DNA of 64,000 bases from Typhlomys cinereus (Eukaryota; Chordata; Mammalia; Rodentia; Platacanthomyidae). Location: positions 2,593,501 through 2,657,500 of the forward strand of contig JALPQD010000294.1 in the NCBI GenBank assembly GCA_023101885.1, in the 5' to 3' direction. The notes beneath the pieces are model-generated. The model was given only the letters and a program-made list of their open reading frames with translations. It was not told where the DNA came from and searched no databases. The position numbers were made by a program, and so were the translations under genes. Positions 47,341 through 58,260 of the stretch are shown here, in pieces (position 1 is the stretch's first letter; each line of letters opens with the position of its first letter).

Positions 47341-47388
47341 CATACACACACATGCATACACGCACAATTGAATAAATTAAAAAAAAAG
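47084..47388 (+). mobile_element. tRNA-derived SINE, young family, perfect TSD
   Basis: The head ggggctggagaggtggctca and core match 3368 and 27593. The GC-rich body is altered by a G16-17 homopolymer at about 47169-47184 that replaces the usual caggcggaagcggggg. The tail is (CA)n (47302-47339), then ATGCATACA units and poly(A). The target duplication aaagttataatcc is perfect at 47071-47083 and 47389-47401. Confidence 0.92.
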
Positions 47389-47401
47389 AAAGTTATAATC
47401 C

Positions 47402-47830
47402 TCAGTCGGGGAGATGGTACATTGGGTAACGCATTTGCCACACAAGTGCAAGGACCTGAGTTCGCATGCCCAGAATCCACGGACAGCCAGGAGTCGTAGT
47501 GCACGTGCACAATCCCAAGACTCCTATGGTGAGATGAGAGGTAGAGACAGAATCCCAGGCTTATGAGTCAGCTGACTGCTCCTCAGATCCTGTCTTAAAG
47601 AAGGTAGAAGGAGAGGACCAACACCTCTGACTTTCATGTGCACACAGCACACGCATACACATACTATACAAACATACATAAACTCATGAATTATCATATA
47701 CTCCACACATACACACATGAATGTGCACATGCATACACATATATATCACACACAAGCACACACATATATCACACATATCACACACACATGTTCTCACACA
47801 TACACACATGAAGATTAAAAAAATTGCTTA
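47402..47830 (+). repeat. B4-like SINE with CA-rich tail
   Basis: The head is cagtcggggagatggtacat, with B-box text ctgagttcgcatgccc. A B1-like part follows (gtcgtagtgcacgtgcac, aatcccaagactcctatgg), then a long ACA/CATA-rich tail from about 47640. It is diverged. Confidence 0.55.
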
Positions 47831-48200
47831 ACAAGGAAAAAGTCTTCCTAGCAACCATACCAAAGCAACAGTCACAAAGGAAATCTTTTTTTAACTGAAG
47901 TAAACTATTAAATTGTACATATAAGTGATGAACATCAGGAATGAAAGGAAAAAGACAAATGAAAAAAATACTTGAAGATAACAGGCAAAGTGCTACTAAC
48001 CTCTTTAAGACAGTTATGGGAATACCAGTTAAGGTCATACCAATTAAAAAATGGAAGAGAACATGAACTCACAAAGAAACACAAATACATAAAAGATATG
48101 CACAAAGCTTCACTGACTACTAATTAAAGATTTGCAAGATTAAGCAAATGGAGAAGAAATTCTACTAATCACTTAAACCATGAGATTTCAGGGAGAATCT
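47830..48200 (+). repeat. Old L1 remnant before exon 5
   Basis: cttcctagcaaccataccaaagc, acgaacatcag-like text, taaggtcataccaattaaaa and ttgcaagattaagcaaatgg vaguely follow the L1 ORF2 3' region. It is strongly diverged. Confidence 0.4.
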
Positions 48201-48317
48201 CCTTGGGGTTGAGGAAAGTGAGGAGGCTCTGGCATAGAGAACTGTGTCTATAGTATCCCTTTGTGCCCCCCAATGTGTTTCCAGGTGCCCAAGCATCTTT
48301 CTCTTTTCTTTGAATAG

Positions 48318-48519
48318 AGAAGCAAGCCAAGGTCCTTATTGGGATTGCCTGGAGCCTCTCTTTCCTGTTCTCCATCCCCACCCTCATCATATTTGGGAAA
48401 AGGACCCTCTCCAATGGTGAGGTGCAGTGCTGGGCTCTGTGGCCAGATGACTCCTACTGGACCCCATACATGACCATCGTGGCCTTCCTGGTGTACTTCA
48501 TCCCTCTGACGATCATCAG
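48318..48519 (+). CDS. NPSR1: NPSR1 coding exon (human exon 5 equivalent)
   Basis: This exon encodes TM4, extracellular loop 2 and most of TM5. The acceptor is tttgaatag|AG and the donor is ATC AG|gtgaga. The first two bases complete the split Glu160 codon, 66 codons follow, and AG opens the split Ser227 codon. Landmarks in human numbering are TM4 with Trp171, Cys197 in the ECL2 motif VQCWALW (disulfide to Cys121), Tyr206 in DDSYW (the residue altered in the human short-sleep Y206H variant), and TM5 FLVYFIPLTII. No stop codon or frame disruption is present. The lysines KQAK and the Ile-Gly after VL match the mouse protein as I recall it better than the human one. Confidence 0.97.
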
Positions 48520-48639
48520 GTGAGATGCTAATGGGCCAGACCAACCTGGGCACTCTCCGGCTCTGCTCCTCTGGATCATTCATGGGTCCTCATGTCCTCT
48601 AGGGAATAGCTGGGACACAGGATTCTACTAATGCTACTA

Positions 48640-49010
48640 TGGGCTGTTGTATTTACTTTTCTTTGTGTTGTATAAGAAAACAACTTGGGGGGGGGATATC
48701 TATTTGGCTTATGGATCCAGAGAGAACATATCATGCCACGTTAGGAACTGCACTGCAGGATGCATGACTGAAGGCAGAAGCAGGAGATATGCTCAGTTTA
48801 TCATAGCCATCCCAGAGGCAGCGAGCTAACACAGACTGGGAAAAAGCAGAGCTGGGCCACTATATCTCAAGACCGCCCACTGCGACATGTTTTCCTCCAG
48901 CAAAGTTCCACCTCTCAAAAGTACACCGAACTCCCCAAACATTAACATATGCTGAATATTTAAACACATGGGCCTCTAGGGGCAACTCACACTCAAACCA
49001 AACAACAGGC
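48640..49010 (-). repeat. Old rodent repeat (antisense)
   Basis: tgtataagaaaacaacttgg, atctatttggcttatggatc, cctccagcaaagttccacct and ctcacactcaaaccaaac have the same order as at 11065-11430, the second copy of that family. Confidence 0.55.
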
Positions 49011-49124
49011 TAAGTCCAATTCTTCCAAAGCAGAGACAGGCGGGGTTAATGCTACTTACTGAGAATGTCCTAGTGAGAAGGCCTTTTGCTGAAGGCTATC
49101 AATTTTTCTGTTTACATAGTGCAG

Positions 49125-49235
49125 TCCTGTGAAATTAAAACTTCATTTTACCAATGGTAAATACTCAAGGTCAAAAGGTTAAGTAACTAACTCAGCATCA
49201 CGCAAGATTGAAATTGAGGTCTGTCTGATTACAGA
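49125..49235 (+). repeat. MIR-like fragment
   Basis: cttcattttaccaatggtaa, tactcaaggtcaaaaggtta and agtaactaactcagcatcac then attgaaattgaggtctgtct follow the MIR core order. Confidence 0.6.
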
Positions 49236-51194
49236 CCATGTATCGTGCAAATTTTCAAATACAAGACATAATACTAGCTTTGGGGATCTTGTAAATGACA
49301 AAATAGACAAACTGAACAAAAAGTTCAATAGGTCCCAAAATGTTCCAGGATGTGGACAGTGGGATCTGATAACACCAGAGAGCACTTCTTAGAAGCTACA
49401 ACTGAAGGAGGGAAGGACTCGTGTAGGCGAAATGAGAAGTGAGGAGGAAACAGGATCCTTGGTGACCAGACCAGAGTGAGGGTGGGGGCAGCAAGTGGAC
49501 AGGCTGGCTGGCCAGTGAGGGAGACACTGGTGATGACCTCCTCTTGGTGACTGATGTAAGGGGGTGAAAGCCATAAAATGTCCCCTTGGACCTGTAGCTG
49601 AGACAACCACAATATTCTTCTCAAAGTAAAGTCTCATTCACCCATACAACAGGATGGCCCATCCCACAATCACCTATATATATGGATGGGATGAGGCCTT
49701 CAAGGACAGGACTGCCCATGGCAGGTGGGCAACCTGGGTCAGGATGGTTCTTTGGATTCCTTGCCAGAGTAGGTTACATGATGTCCTAGGTAGAAGAAGA
49801 TCAGTCTCTGGGTTTTGGCAGATGTAAATGGTAAAATGATAAAAATCTTTGTACTGAAAACTACAAACGCGTCACCAATCATTTCCTTGGAGCCTGGTTG
49901 GTGGACCATCTCAGCCAAAGATGATGTTCATTTGAAGATCCTGATGCATGTTCACAAACGATCTCTAGAAAGGTGCACTCTAGCCAATAGTGTGGGGAGA
50001 CTCATGCTTTCCTCCTGTGGACAGGTGCAAGGCAGTACCGATTCCTTACTTAATCTTTCCCAAACTGCACTGTCTTGAAATGCATTTCATTTACTGAGCT
50101 GATAGACAATGTTTCAGGTTTTTCTGACAGTATAGGAAATGCCTGTTTTGTTCTCTTGCTCGCCTTCAGTTTCATAAGACCCCAATTCTGGGAAGAATGC
50201 CACTCAGGGCTGTCTGGCCTCTGACTTTTTCCCAGTAATCTTGAGGATAAAAGAAGGTAAATCACATGCTTCCTTTCAGAGGTGGAGCTGGCCAGGAACC
50301 ACGAACCCTCCCCCCACCAGGGCCATAGCTCTCTGAGATTGGATGCAGTTTAGTGTCTTTGCTAAATCGACAATTGCCATCTACCTTCACTTCAACTCTT
50401 TGCCCTTCTCTCCTCCAAGTTGAACATGGCATGTGGGCAGACACTTGAAGAAAGGATGAAGGTCATTTAGGTGGCCTGGTCAGCCAAAAGTAAGTCCAGG
50501 CAACAGTATTGGCAGGGGCCATTGGATTCTGTTTCTGGTACCACTTCAGGTTAAGTAGACTTAATTCTACGCTTACATTAGCATCTCCAAGAGAAAGGCC
50601 CAGCACAGCTTAGGAAAGTATTTGGAAGGAGAGACTGGCACATCAAACAACCAAGTCGCAGATTTCATTGGCAGGCGGGTCCTGGCTCTACTCTTCATGG
50701 AATTCCCATCAGCTCATGAAACCCCATCCTGCCACTGCGAGGCTGGGTGGTGGCTGTACTGAGACCCCCAAACCCACCCAGTGGCTGGCTCCTGGCCAGA
50801 AGCATGACAAGGTCTCTGTCTGGAAATGCTTCCCTGCACTAATTCGCACAGCTTTTTACACAAGGATGGGTCCTGTCGCTCAGTCCATGTGGTTTTTCAG
50901 TGTCCTTGAAAAACAAAACAGTGTCTGTGTGTGTGGTGGGGGGTAGCTTTAAAAGGGAGCTTCATAACTCTCCTCAAGCCAGGGCCTCCTTAAGGATTGC
51001 TTCTAGCTCCTGGCTCCTGATCTGCAGTGAGCTCCCTTGTTCTTGAGTTTCTGAAACATTTCCTGTCTAACAGGAAGCTTGAGGCTCATTCATCATCTTC
51101 ACTTCTTCTTGGGCAGAAACTGCCTTCCCTCTCTGGGGGACATAGCATTTTCATGTTTTGGACCAAGTGTCCACCCAGGAGGAACCTTATAAAC

Positions 51195-51585
51195 AGCTGT
51201 TGCTAACCATAATTGGACTTTGCATGCCCTGTGCAATGTCCAACATATTATTGACCCCACAAAGTCTAGCATGGGCTAAAGGCACTAGGATTCTTGGAGG
51301 CAAGGGATTGACAGCCACAGTAGTGTTCCTATGCTTAAGGGGAACACAGGAAAGGGTTCTGGGAAATGCCCCTGGGTCCTTGCACCTCATTGGAGAGGAG
51401 GACCCAGAGGAGAGTTTGGCATGCACATTAAAGGATGCTCTGGGGATAGGAGGGGGAGGCACTGGGGGATGGGGATGGAGTGAGGAGGGGAGGGGGGCAC
51501 CGGGAAGTGGGGGGTGGAGGAAGGGAGGAGACCGGTGTACCTGTTAAGTTTGTATGAGTGGAAATTAAAAAAAAAGCTGTTGCTA
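51195..51585 (+). mobile_element. 5'-truncated L1 with 11-bp TSD
   Basis: The L1 3' UTR at 51206-51574 begins accataattggactttgcatg and ends ttaagtttgtatgagtgg plus A-rich tail (older 3'-end type, as at 5263). The duplication agctgttgcta is perfect at 51195-51205 and 51575-51585. Confidence 0.9.
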
Positions 51586-51624
51586 TAGTTTCATGTCTCC
51601 CAGACCTATAAGCCTATGAGTTTG

Positions 51625-51770
51625 CTCTCTCTCTCTATTTCTCTGTCTCTCTCTCTCTGTCTCTCTCTCTCTCCCTCCCCCTCTCCCTTTCCCTTTTTCT
51701 CTCCCTTTCCCTCTCCTTCTCTCTTTCTCTCTCTCTCTCCCTCTCTTTCTTTCCCTACCCCCAACACTTG
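51625..51770. repeat. CT-rich low-complexity tract
   Basis: A nearly pure pyrimidine run on the + strand, a mixture of (CT)n and CCCTTT units. The reverse strand gives an Arg/Glu-rich open frame that is not a gene. Confidence 0.93.
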
Positions 51771-52068
51771 ATTCTGACCTTCCTTGACTTGATTCCATTT
51801 CTAATGTATCTAATGATAGAGGATAGACAAAATTAAAATGCTCACACAAAACTAAGCAAAAGAATCTGAATGCTTTATTTGAAAAGCCCAAAAGTAAGGT
51901 TGAATGTAGGTTTACAAACTCCCTAGGATGACAGACAAAGGAGGACCCCTTGTAAACTTCCTACTTGGAGTTTGTTGTTTATTGTCAGTGCCGCTTTATT
52001 TGTTTGGGTTCTTTTTCTGTTTCTTTTAGAGTTTTGTTTTTTCGGAGATGGCCTCTGTAATACTTAGG

Positions 52069-52490
52069 CACAGGTGTCAACTTGACCATTGAGGGTTTGA
52101 GCTCTGAACACATTTGTGGAGAATTAGTGGTTGGGTTACTCCAAAAACAAACCTACAAGAGATTGTCTAGCTGATGGGGAAGGCCCAGCCCATGGTGGGT
52201 GGGACTAGGCCCTGAACAGGTGAATAAAATACAGAGAGCTGGTTGAGGAAGTTGGCATCCATCTGTTCACTTGACCAGACATGCTGGTCTGGCAAGTAAG
52301 GATTGTCTATCTCTCAGCCATTACGTGGTGATGGTGTGGCCAGTTTCCTCTGCCCTGGAGTTGGTGCGTGCTCTCCCATCAAGCTGGACTGAGAACTGTA
52401 ACCAGACTATCATAAGGAAATAAACCCCTTGTTCCCTTAAGCAGTTTGATGGTCATTTATCAGCAACAATGTAGGCGAACTGCCACAGCC
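52069..52490 (+). repeat. Rodent repeat, gtcaacttgac-type (sense)
   Basis: It starts aggcacaggtgtcaacttgac. The middle has gattgtctagctgatgggg, aaggcccagcccatggtggg and ccagacatgctggtctggca. The end is ccccttgttcccttaagcag then tggtcatttatcagcaac. It is a well-preserved sense copy, useful as a reference for the antisense copies at 31500 and 54219. Confidence 0.72.
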
Positions 52491-52610
52491 TCATTCTCTA
52501 GCCCAGCCTAGTCTGCAACTCATAGTGTTCTAGAATTCATGGCAATCAAATTTATCCATCTTCCAAGTGCTGGGGTTACAGGTGTCAGTGGCCACACCCA
52601 GTTGTCCTTT
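52485..52610 (-). repeat. B1 SINE (antisense)
   Basis: cccagcctagtctgcaactc, atcttccaagtgctggggtt and acaggtgtcagtggccacacc match the reversed 7SL-derived B1 pattern known from rodents. Confidence 0.75.
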
Positions 52611-53479
52611 GAATTTTATGCATCATGTCTTTCATTACAAATGAATTAACATGTATTCCTAATCACCGTTGGGGGATTAAATATGTTCTTTTTCAGTTTC
52701 CCAGGTTATAAATAGTATTGGCCACTCCAGGACAAGTTGCCGAGGGTCCACCTGGCACCTCCTGCTCCCCCTTGATAAATGATGTTTCTGGCGCACACAC
52801 CCACCACCCACACTGCTCCTACCCACATGCTTGTATGCCCCATTTCTCATGCCCTGATCTTGCCAGGATCACCCTGCCTTGCTTCTGCAGATCAGTTCAA
52901 TTTTCATGTCTTGTATCCAAAGACTCCATGTTAGCTCTGTCCCTCCCAGCCCTAACCTCATCCCTTCTGTCTTCGAGTCATCTCTAGAACCAGTGGTAAT
53001 GAAATTAGCTGTACCTCAGCATGTGGGGCCTGCTGTCTTTTAATTCTTGGATTTCTGATCTGACATATGAATTAGCCACTTCGTAATGTTGGAATGAGTA
53101 AACAAAGCAGGTCAATTCATGAACGGCACCAGACACATCAAAGATATATACGACACCCTTTTTCAGTCTCACTGTCTCTGACTCTCTTGTCTCTCTCACA
53201 CATATGCATATACTTATATGCATTGATGTATATATGTTCCTAACAGGAATATCTAGCTAAATTGTACCTAAACCTGTTCTTGTAGTTCCTCCATATGTAT
53301 ATATGGAAGAAAATAAGGTCGAGCGAGAGAAGAGAAGGAGCAGGAACACAGCATCACTTACAGCAAACTCTCCTGAGAGCAGGGAATGAATAAAGATTAT
53401 CTGCTAAACCAGACTCCCAGGCTTGAAGTCCTACTGACTGATGACCAAGGCAATATACTGCTTTGCTCGGTCAGAAACA

Positions 53480-53610
53480 AAAAAACCTTCCTGTGTTTTC
53501 AGGACTCATTTGACACAGCTGTCTAATTGTCAAAGGGGGGTTATTAGCCCTGGGGTAATTGCTTTGCTTTAACTCTGCTTATTTTCTAAAAACCTAATGG
53601 ATTTCTCGCC
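53480..53610. other. Possible conserved non-coding element
   Basis: A repeat-free block with clustered factor-like words: tttgacacagctgtctaatt, gtcaaaggggg (TCF/LEF-like), ttattagccctggggtaatt and gctttaactctgctt. Conservation cannot be assessed here. Confidence 0.25.
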
Positions 53611-54029
53611 CTCCCGTCATCTTATCTCTGAGACAAAGATATAGGCAGGGAATATCCATCTACACAGGTATAAGTGGGAAAATGTGAGTTAGTCACAGAG
53701 CACTGATTCACGATATGTGAGCAAAATCCATTTACTGTGCTTGAGAAACAGAGCTCACCATGGGAAGGCCCCATCGAGGGAAATCTCCTGTGGAGTACAA
53801 GGTCGCGGTGGCTGAGAGGGCTCCAGGGAACTGGCTAGCACAAGCTATGGCATGAAGTCCAAGGCCTAAGAGAATGGTGGGGTCTGTATCAACCCCTGAC
53901 ATCAGGAAAGTGAGTGGCGCCATCCTTTTGAGAAAACACTATTGCCATGAGTTTGTTCCTTGTGGTGGAGATGTCCAACCTCCATCCCACTTCCCTCCCA
54001 GCCATTCCCAGAGACAATGCTTCTCAGCA

Positions 54030-54215
54030 TGTGTTTTAGTTTCATGACTCATCACTGTAATGAAATATCTGACCCAAGCAATTTAGAAGAAACAGGGGCT
54101 TATTTCCAGCTCACAATTCCAAGACACAGTCCATCATGGCAGGGAAGTTATAGCAGCAGGAGCCAAAGGAACTGGTCACATCATCCATAGCTGGAGCCAA
54201 GGACAAAGACTTATG
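54030..54215 (-). repeat. Old rodent repeat fragment (antisense)
   Basis: gtttcatgactcatcactgt, aatgaaatatctgacccaag and gcttatttccagctcacaat then gccaaaggaactggtcacat follow the layout of the repeats at 7004 and 57826. It is truncated by the next repeat. Confidence 0.45.
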
Positions 54216-54218
54216 CGC

Positions 54219-54371
54219 ACTGTTGCAGTTTGCCTGCCTGGTTGCTAATAAATGACCATCAAACGACTTACTGTTGCAGTTTGCCTGCCTGGTTGCTAAT
54301 AAATGACCATCAAATAACTTACTGTTGCAATTTGCCTGACTAGTTGCTAATAAATGACCATCAAATGACTT
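54219..54371. repeat. Three tandem copies of a 51-bp unit at a repeat end
   Basis: The unit actgttgcagtttgcctgcc through tgaccatcaaa(t/c)gactt occurs at 54219-54269, 54270-54320 and 54321-54371 with a few differences. It is the terminal segment of the antisense repeat that follows. Other copies of this repeat have it once. Confidence 0.93.
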
Positions 54372-54745
54372 AAGGGAACAAAGGGTTTATTTTCTTACAA
54401 TAGTCTGGTTACAGTCTGTAGTCCAGCTTGACAGGAGAACTCCACCAACACCAGGCCCAGAGAACTGGCCACACCATCTCTACGTAATGGCTAAGAGAGG
54501 AACAATCCTTATTTGCCAGACCAGCATGTCTGGCCAGGTGTACACAAGGATGTCCACTTCCTCAACCACCTCTCAGTATTTTATTCACCTGTTCAGGACC
54601 TAGTCACACCCACCATAGACTGGGCCTTCCCCATTAGCTAGACAATCTCCTGCAGGTTTGCTCTGGGCTTAACCCAACTATTAATTCTCCACAAATGTAC
54701 CCAGAGCTCAAAACCCTCAACTGTCAAGTTGATACCTGTGCCTAA
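54321..54745 (-). repeat. Rodent repeat, gtcaacttgac-type (antisense)
   Basis: It continues from the 51-bp units: gaacaaagggtttattttctt, tttgccagaccagcatgtct, ccttccccattagctagac, then ctgtcaagttgatacctgtg. It has the same layout as 31500-31930 and the reverse of 52069-52490. Confidence 0.72.
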
Positions 54746-54756
54746 CTATTACACAT

Positions 54757-54798
54757 GCATACATACATACATACATACATACATACATACATACATAC
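54757..54798. repeat. (CATA)n microsatellite
   Basis: About ten tandem CATA units followed by a short (ATACA)n run. Confidence 0.95.
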
Positions 54799-55672
54799 AA
54801 TACAATACAATACAGCTTGCTTGCTGTTTTCCAGAGTTCATATAGCTCTCTCCATCTTTATTTGCCAGTCTAGGGAACAGTTCCAGCTACATCTTCCCAG
54901 TCATTTGTGCAATCAAGACAATGTCCCACAAGTTTGCCTGGAAGTCTGCCTTAACAAAATAATTCCTCAAAACTATGCTCATAAGTCCACCAGGAGAGTC
55001 TCTAGTTAGAAACTGAGACCCACTATCCTGGAATCGCTACATAATGGACTCTAATCTCTTAATGCAGTGTTGATTGACATTTGGAACCAACAGGAAGGTA
55101 CCTGCTCTGAGAGAAAAAGAGGACAGGCAGTATGGAAGGAATTCAGGTTTTTAAAGTTTACTTGGCCCTACCTTAGAAGTGGCAATATAGCAGATAAACA
55201 ATATCTGAATTATATGAGCGGATTGGAATTGGAGGTTTTGATAATTTGCTTCTAAAGACATCCTTTCTGACACAGAACTGCAAATACTTGCTGCTTAACA
55301 GACAGCAGTGAATTCGTCTGAAACTCAAGAGCTTTAAGGTGTTGCTTTCTTCTAGTAACATTAGAAATGTCTCATGTGAGTTACTTCCTGGAGACATTCC
55401 TGCCTTGTTCTGTTCTGGGAGCCCATCAAACCTAGTATCAACAAACCATCTATGTCAAAACTTCCGGATGTTTTTAGTTCCTGAAGTAGAAAGTTGTCCC
55501 AACATCACTCAGAAATGGATTCTGTCTTCATAGATCCCTGAGCCAACTGCACACAAACAGATCTGTGAGCTATCAATTCTTTAGACCTCTTTCTATTCAT
55601 TCATTATTTTTAGAAATTCCTGCACATCTGAGAGATACAGTAATAATAAGACTCATATGTTGTACTAGTTAG

Positions 55673-56062
55673 CTGTATAGGTGTCAACTTGACAATTGAA
55701 GGCTCAGCTCTGGGCACATTTGTAAAGAATCAATAATAAGATGAGCCCTGAGCAAGCCTGCAGGAGATTGATTGTTGTAGGAAGACCCAGCCCACAGTTG
55801 GCGGGACCACTCCCCGGGCAGGTGGGTGAGATTCAGTGCTTTGGCATACATCTGCATAATTTTGAAGACTTCCAGTCTGGGAAGTAAAGATTGCCCTTTC
55901 TCATCGATCCCTCTGGGCATGTGTCACCCATTCCCTTGGCTTCTGGTTTGGTATAGATTCTCCTGCCAAGCTGAACTATCTATGAACTGTAACCAGAATA
56001 GTAAATAAGAATAAAACCTTTTGTTCCCCTAAGTCATTTGCCTGTATATTATCAGCAACATG
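55673..56062 (+). repeat. Rodent repeat, gtcaacttgac-type (sense)
   Basis: It starts gtataggtgtcaacttgac. The middle has aagacccagcccacagttgg and the end has aataaaaccttttgttcccc, then tattatcagcaacatg. It is more diverged than the copy at 52069. Confidence 0.65.
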
Positions 56063-56823
56063 TGGACAAACCAAACATAGCTTGAAGAATCTTTCTGTAT
56101 AACAGAAAAAAAGAATAAGCAATTGGGGAAAAGCTGTAATTCTGTGTGGTGAACATGAAGGTCGTTGAGTTACAAAATCCTCTGGGCCTACAGTGAGGAC
56201 TGCTAGACTGGTCTAAGGCCCAAACACGGTGTCAGGAAGAGGTGCCTGGAACCACTTCTCTTCCAAATGATAAGTCTGAGATGCCCCCTGGCTGAAGTAC
56301 ATCATGGTCAGTGGCCCATGTGATCCAGCCCTGCCGTTCTCTAGTGATATACAGCACTGATTACAAATAAGTTGTCAGAGTCCATGAGCAGGGAGACTCC
56401 TCAGAAGCTGGCCTCACAGCTGGCTCTTTGTAAGTGGAAGACGAGGGTCTCTGTTCTACTGGCAAAGTTTTGAAGCCTAGTAGAAAGTGATTTGAATCTT
56501 ATCTCTGAGACTCTCTAGTCATGAAATACCCTCTAGTCCTCCATTAAGCAGGGACTGGAAACCTTTTTTCCCCCACAGCCTCTAAATGAAATCTCAAAAC
56601 AAGAATGTCTATAAGGCAAAGAAGCCGTTCACTTAGCATGCATTAATCACCATATGGTTCCCAGCACCATGATAACAGATGGGCGCTGATGAGATTACGC
56701 TTCACTTCACAGGGACAGTTTCTCCGCAGGCTCACCCTGACTGCACTCTTCTTAAGCTTCCCCAGCAGAACACGGGGCAAGAAGAGAGGCTCTTTTTGTC
56801 ACTTCAGCATTCCTGAAGTATGC

Positions 56824-57566
56824 TGTATTAGTCAGGGTTCTCTAGAGAATAGAATTGACAGAATGTATATATTTAATAAATTTCTTTGCATATTTAATAT
56901 TGTCTTTATATATTTAATAAACTATCCTGTTTCAAATGATCCCTGTGCATTTTCATAATCCATAATGAATATATATGTGTTTCCTCATATATGTAAAGAA
57001 ATTTATTAAATTAACTTACAAATAAAACCGGTGTCCTCAACAGTAGCTGCGTGTAGCTGCTCTGTTCTTGAGCTGAGTATCTCAGAAGACAGAGGGTTCC
57101 TGGAAAGTCTCCAGCCTCAATCATGCTGTAGGCTGAAGACCCTGGGCTCTAGAGTCAGTGAGTAACAGTAGCAAAGCCAAGATACTGGGCTGCAATTAGC
57201 GAGACCCAGACTAGACTTTGAGACAGAGAGAACGGCAGCAAGGCCAAAAGGGACGAGCTCTTTAGTCAGCCAGGAACAGCAGCAGCAGCAGCAGGAACGG
57301 CAGCCGTGAAGGCAGCAACACACCAGCAACTGGCTCACACAGTCAGTCCACACAGAGCACTGAGAGAGCAAATCCCTTCCCCTTATACCTCTTTTTATCT
57401 GGTCCACCACTGGAAAGCACCACCACTATGGGCTGGGTCTTTCTTATCAACTAAACAATCACCAGCGGGCTTGTTCAAGGGCTTGGTCTAACCATCAGTT
57501 CTTCTCAGCTATGCCCCAAACAGTCTGCAGCTGTCGAGTTGATACCTGAATCTATCACACATGGTA
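56824..57566 (-). repeat. Rodent repeat, gtcaacttgac-type (antisense)
   Basis: It starts tattagtcagggttctctag and ends gtcgagttgatacctgaatc. It shares gtagctgctctgttcttgag, tctcagaagacagagg and tttttatctggtccaccact with 39066-39571. A tandem AT-rich expansion (aatatattta-like) lies at 56870-57000. Confidence 0.68.
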
Positions 57567-57825
57567 TGTGTTTCTTTCTGGCATACTTCTCCCTGGTGTG
57601 GTCCCTTCCCAAGGTGCCAGCACCAAATCCAAGAACATGTGAATTTGACATACTCCATGGTCACCATCTTTCATCCAGATCTCATACACTAACCTCCTGC
57701 CCTTTCTCCAGTACAAACCGCACTAGGGCTACACTTAGTGGAGACACACCAAGCGACACATCCAATGCTCAGCCTGCCGGCTGCTGTTTCAGTGTCACTG
57801 CCATGCTCCACCTCTCAGGCACCAC

Positions 57826-58260
57826 ACTTTATTTTAACTTCGTATCCCATTGCTGCAACAAAAATCTGACCCAAACAACTTGGGAAAACAGGATTTTTTT
57901 TATGTCTGACTTAGAACCCAGGTCCATCCTGGCAGGACAGAGATAGCAGCAAGAGCCATGGAACCTATCATACCATACCCATAGGAGAGATAGCAACGAA
58001 GCCCTTGGAACTGACCATACCATATCCAAAGTCAAGAGCAGAAGGAGGGAAAAACCAAGATGCATCAAGTTGCTGCTGGATTTTCCTAAAATTGCTACCA
58101 AGTTCTCTCCATCTTACCAGCTATGGGCTGGGTCTTCCCAAATCAATTAGGCAATTAAAACAATCTCCTACAAGCCTCCTCGGAAGCCTGTCTTGACTTG
58201 AGTACACCTCATAGGTGTGTTCATATGCTATGGATGTCAAGTTGAGCCGAGACCTCCCCA
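57826..58260 (-). repeat. Old rodent repeat (antisense)
   Basis: ttaacttcgtatcccattgc, aaaatctgacccaaacaact, tgggctgggtcttcccaaat and ggatgtcaagttgagcc follow the order seen at 7004 and 40240. A short internal duplication (tggaactgaccataccat / ggaacctatcatacc) lies near 57960-58015. Confidence 0.55.

Larger units (their letters stand above)
45394..48317 (+). other. NPSR1: NPSR1 intron 4
   Basis: This short intron is bounded by GT at 45394 and AG at 48316-48317. Its 5' part (45394-46630) shows no repeat or gene that I recognise. Its 3' part is a cluster of tRNA-derived SINEs, CA repeats and an L1 remnant, ending with a pyrimidine-rich acceptor (tctttctcttttctttgaatag). Confidence 0.88.

Noticed and set aside
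46914..47510. 198-residue antisense open frame, Cys/Val-rich
   Set aside because: It spans a SINE and its CA repeats on the reverse strand. The Cys-Val run is (GT)n translated.
51583..51891. Arg/Glu-rich antisense open frame
   Set aside because: It is low-complexity CT tract read on the reverse strand.
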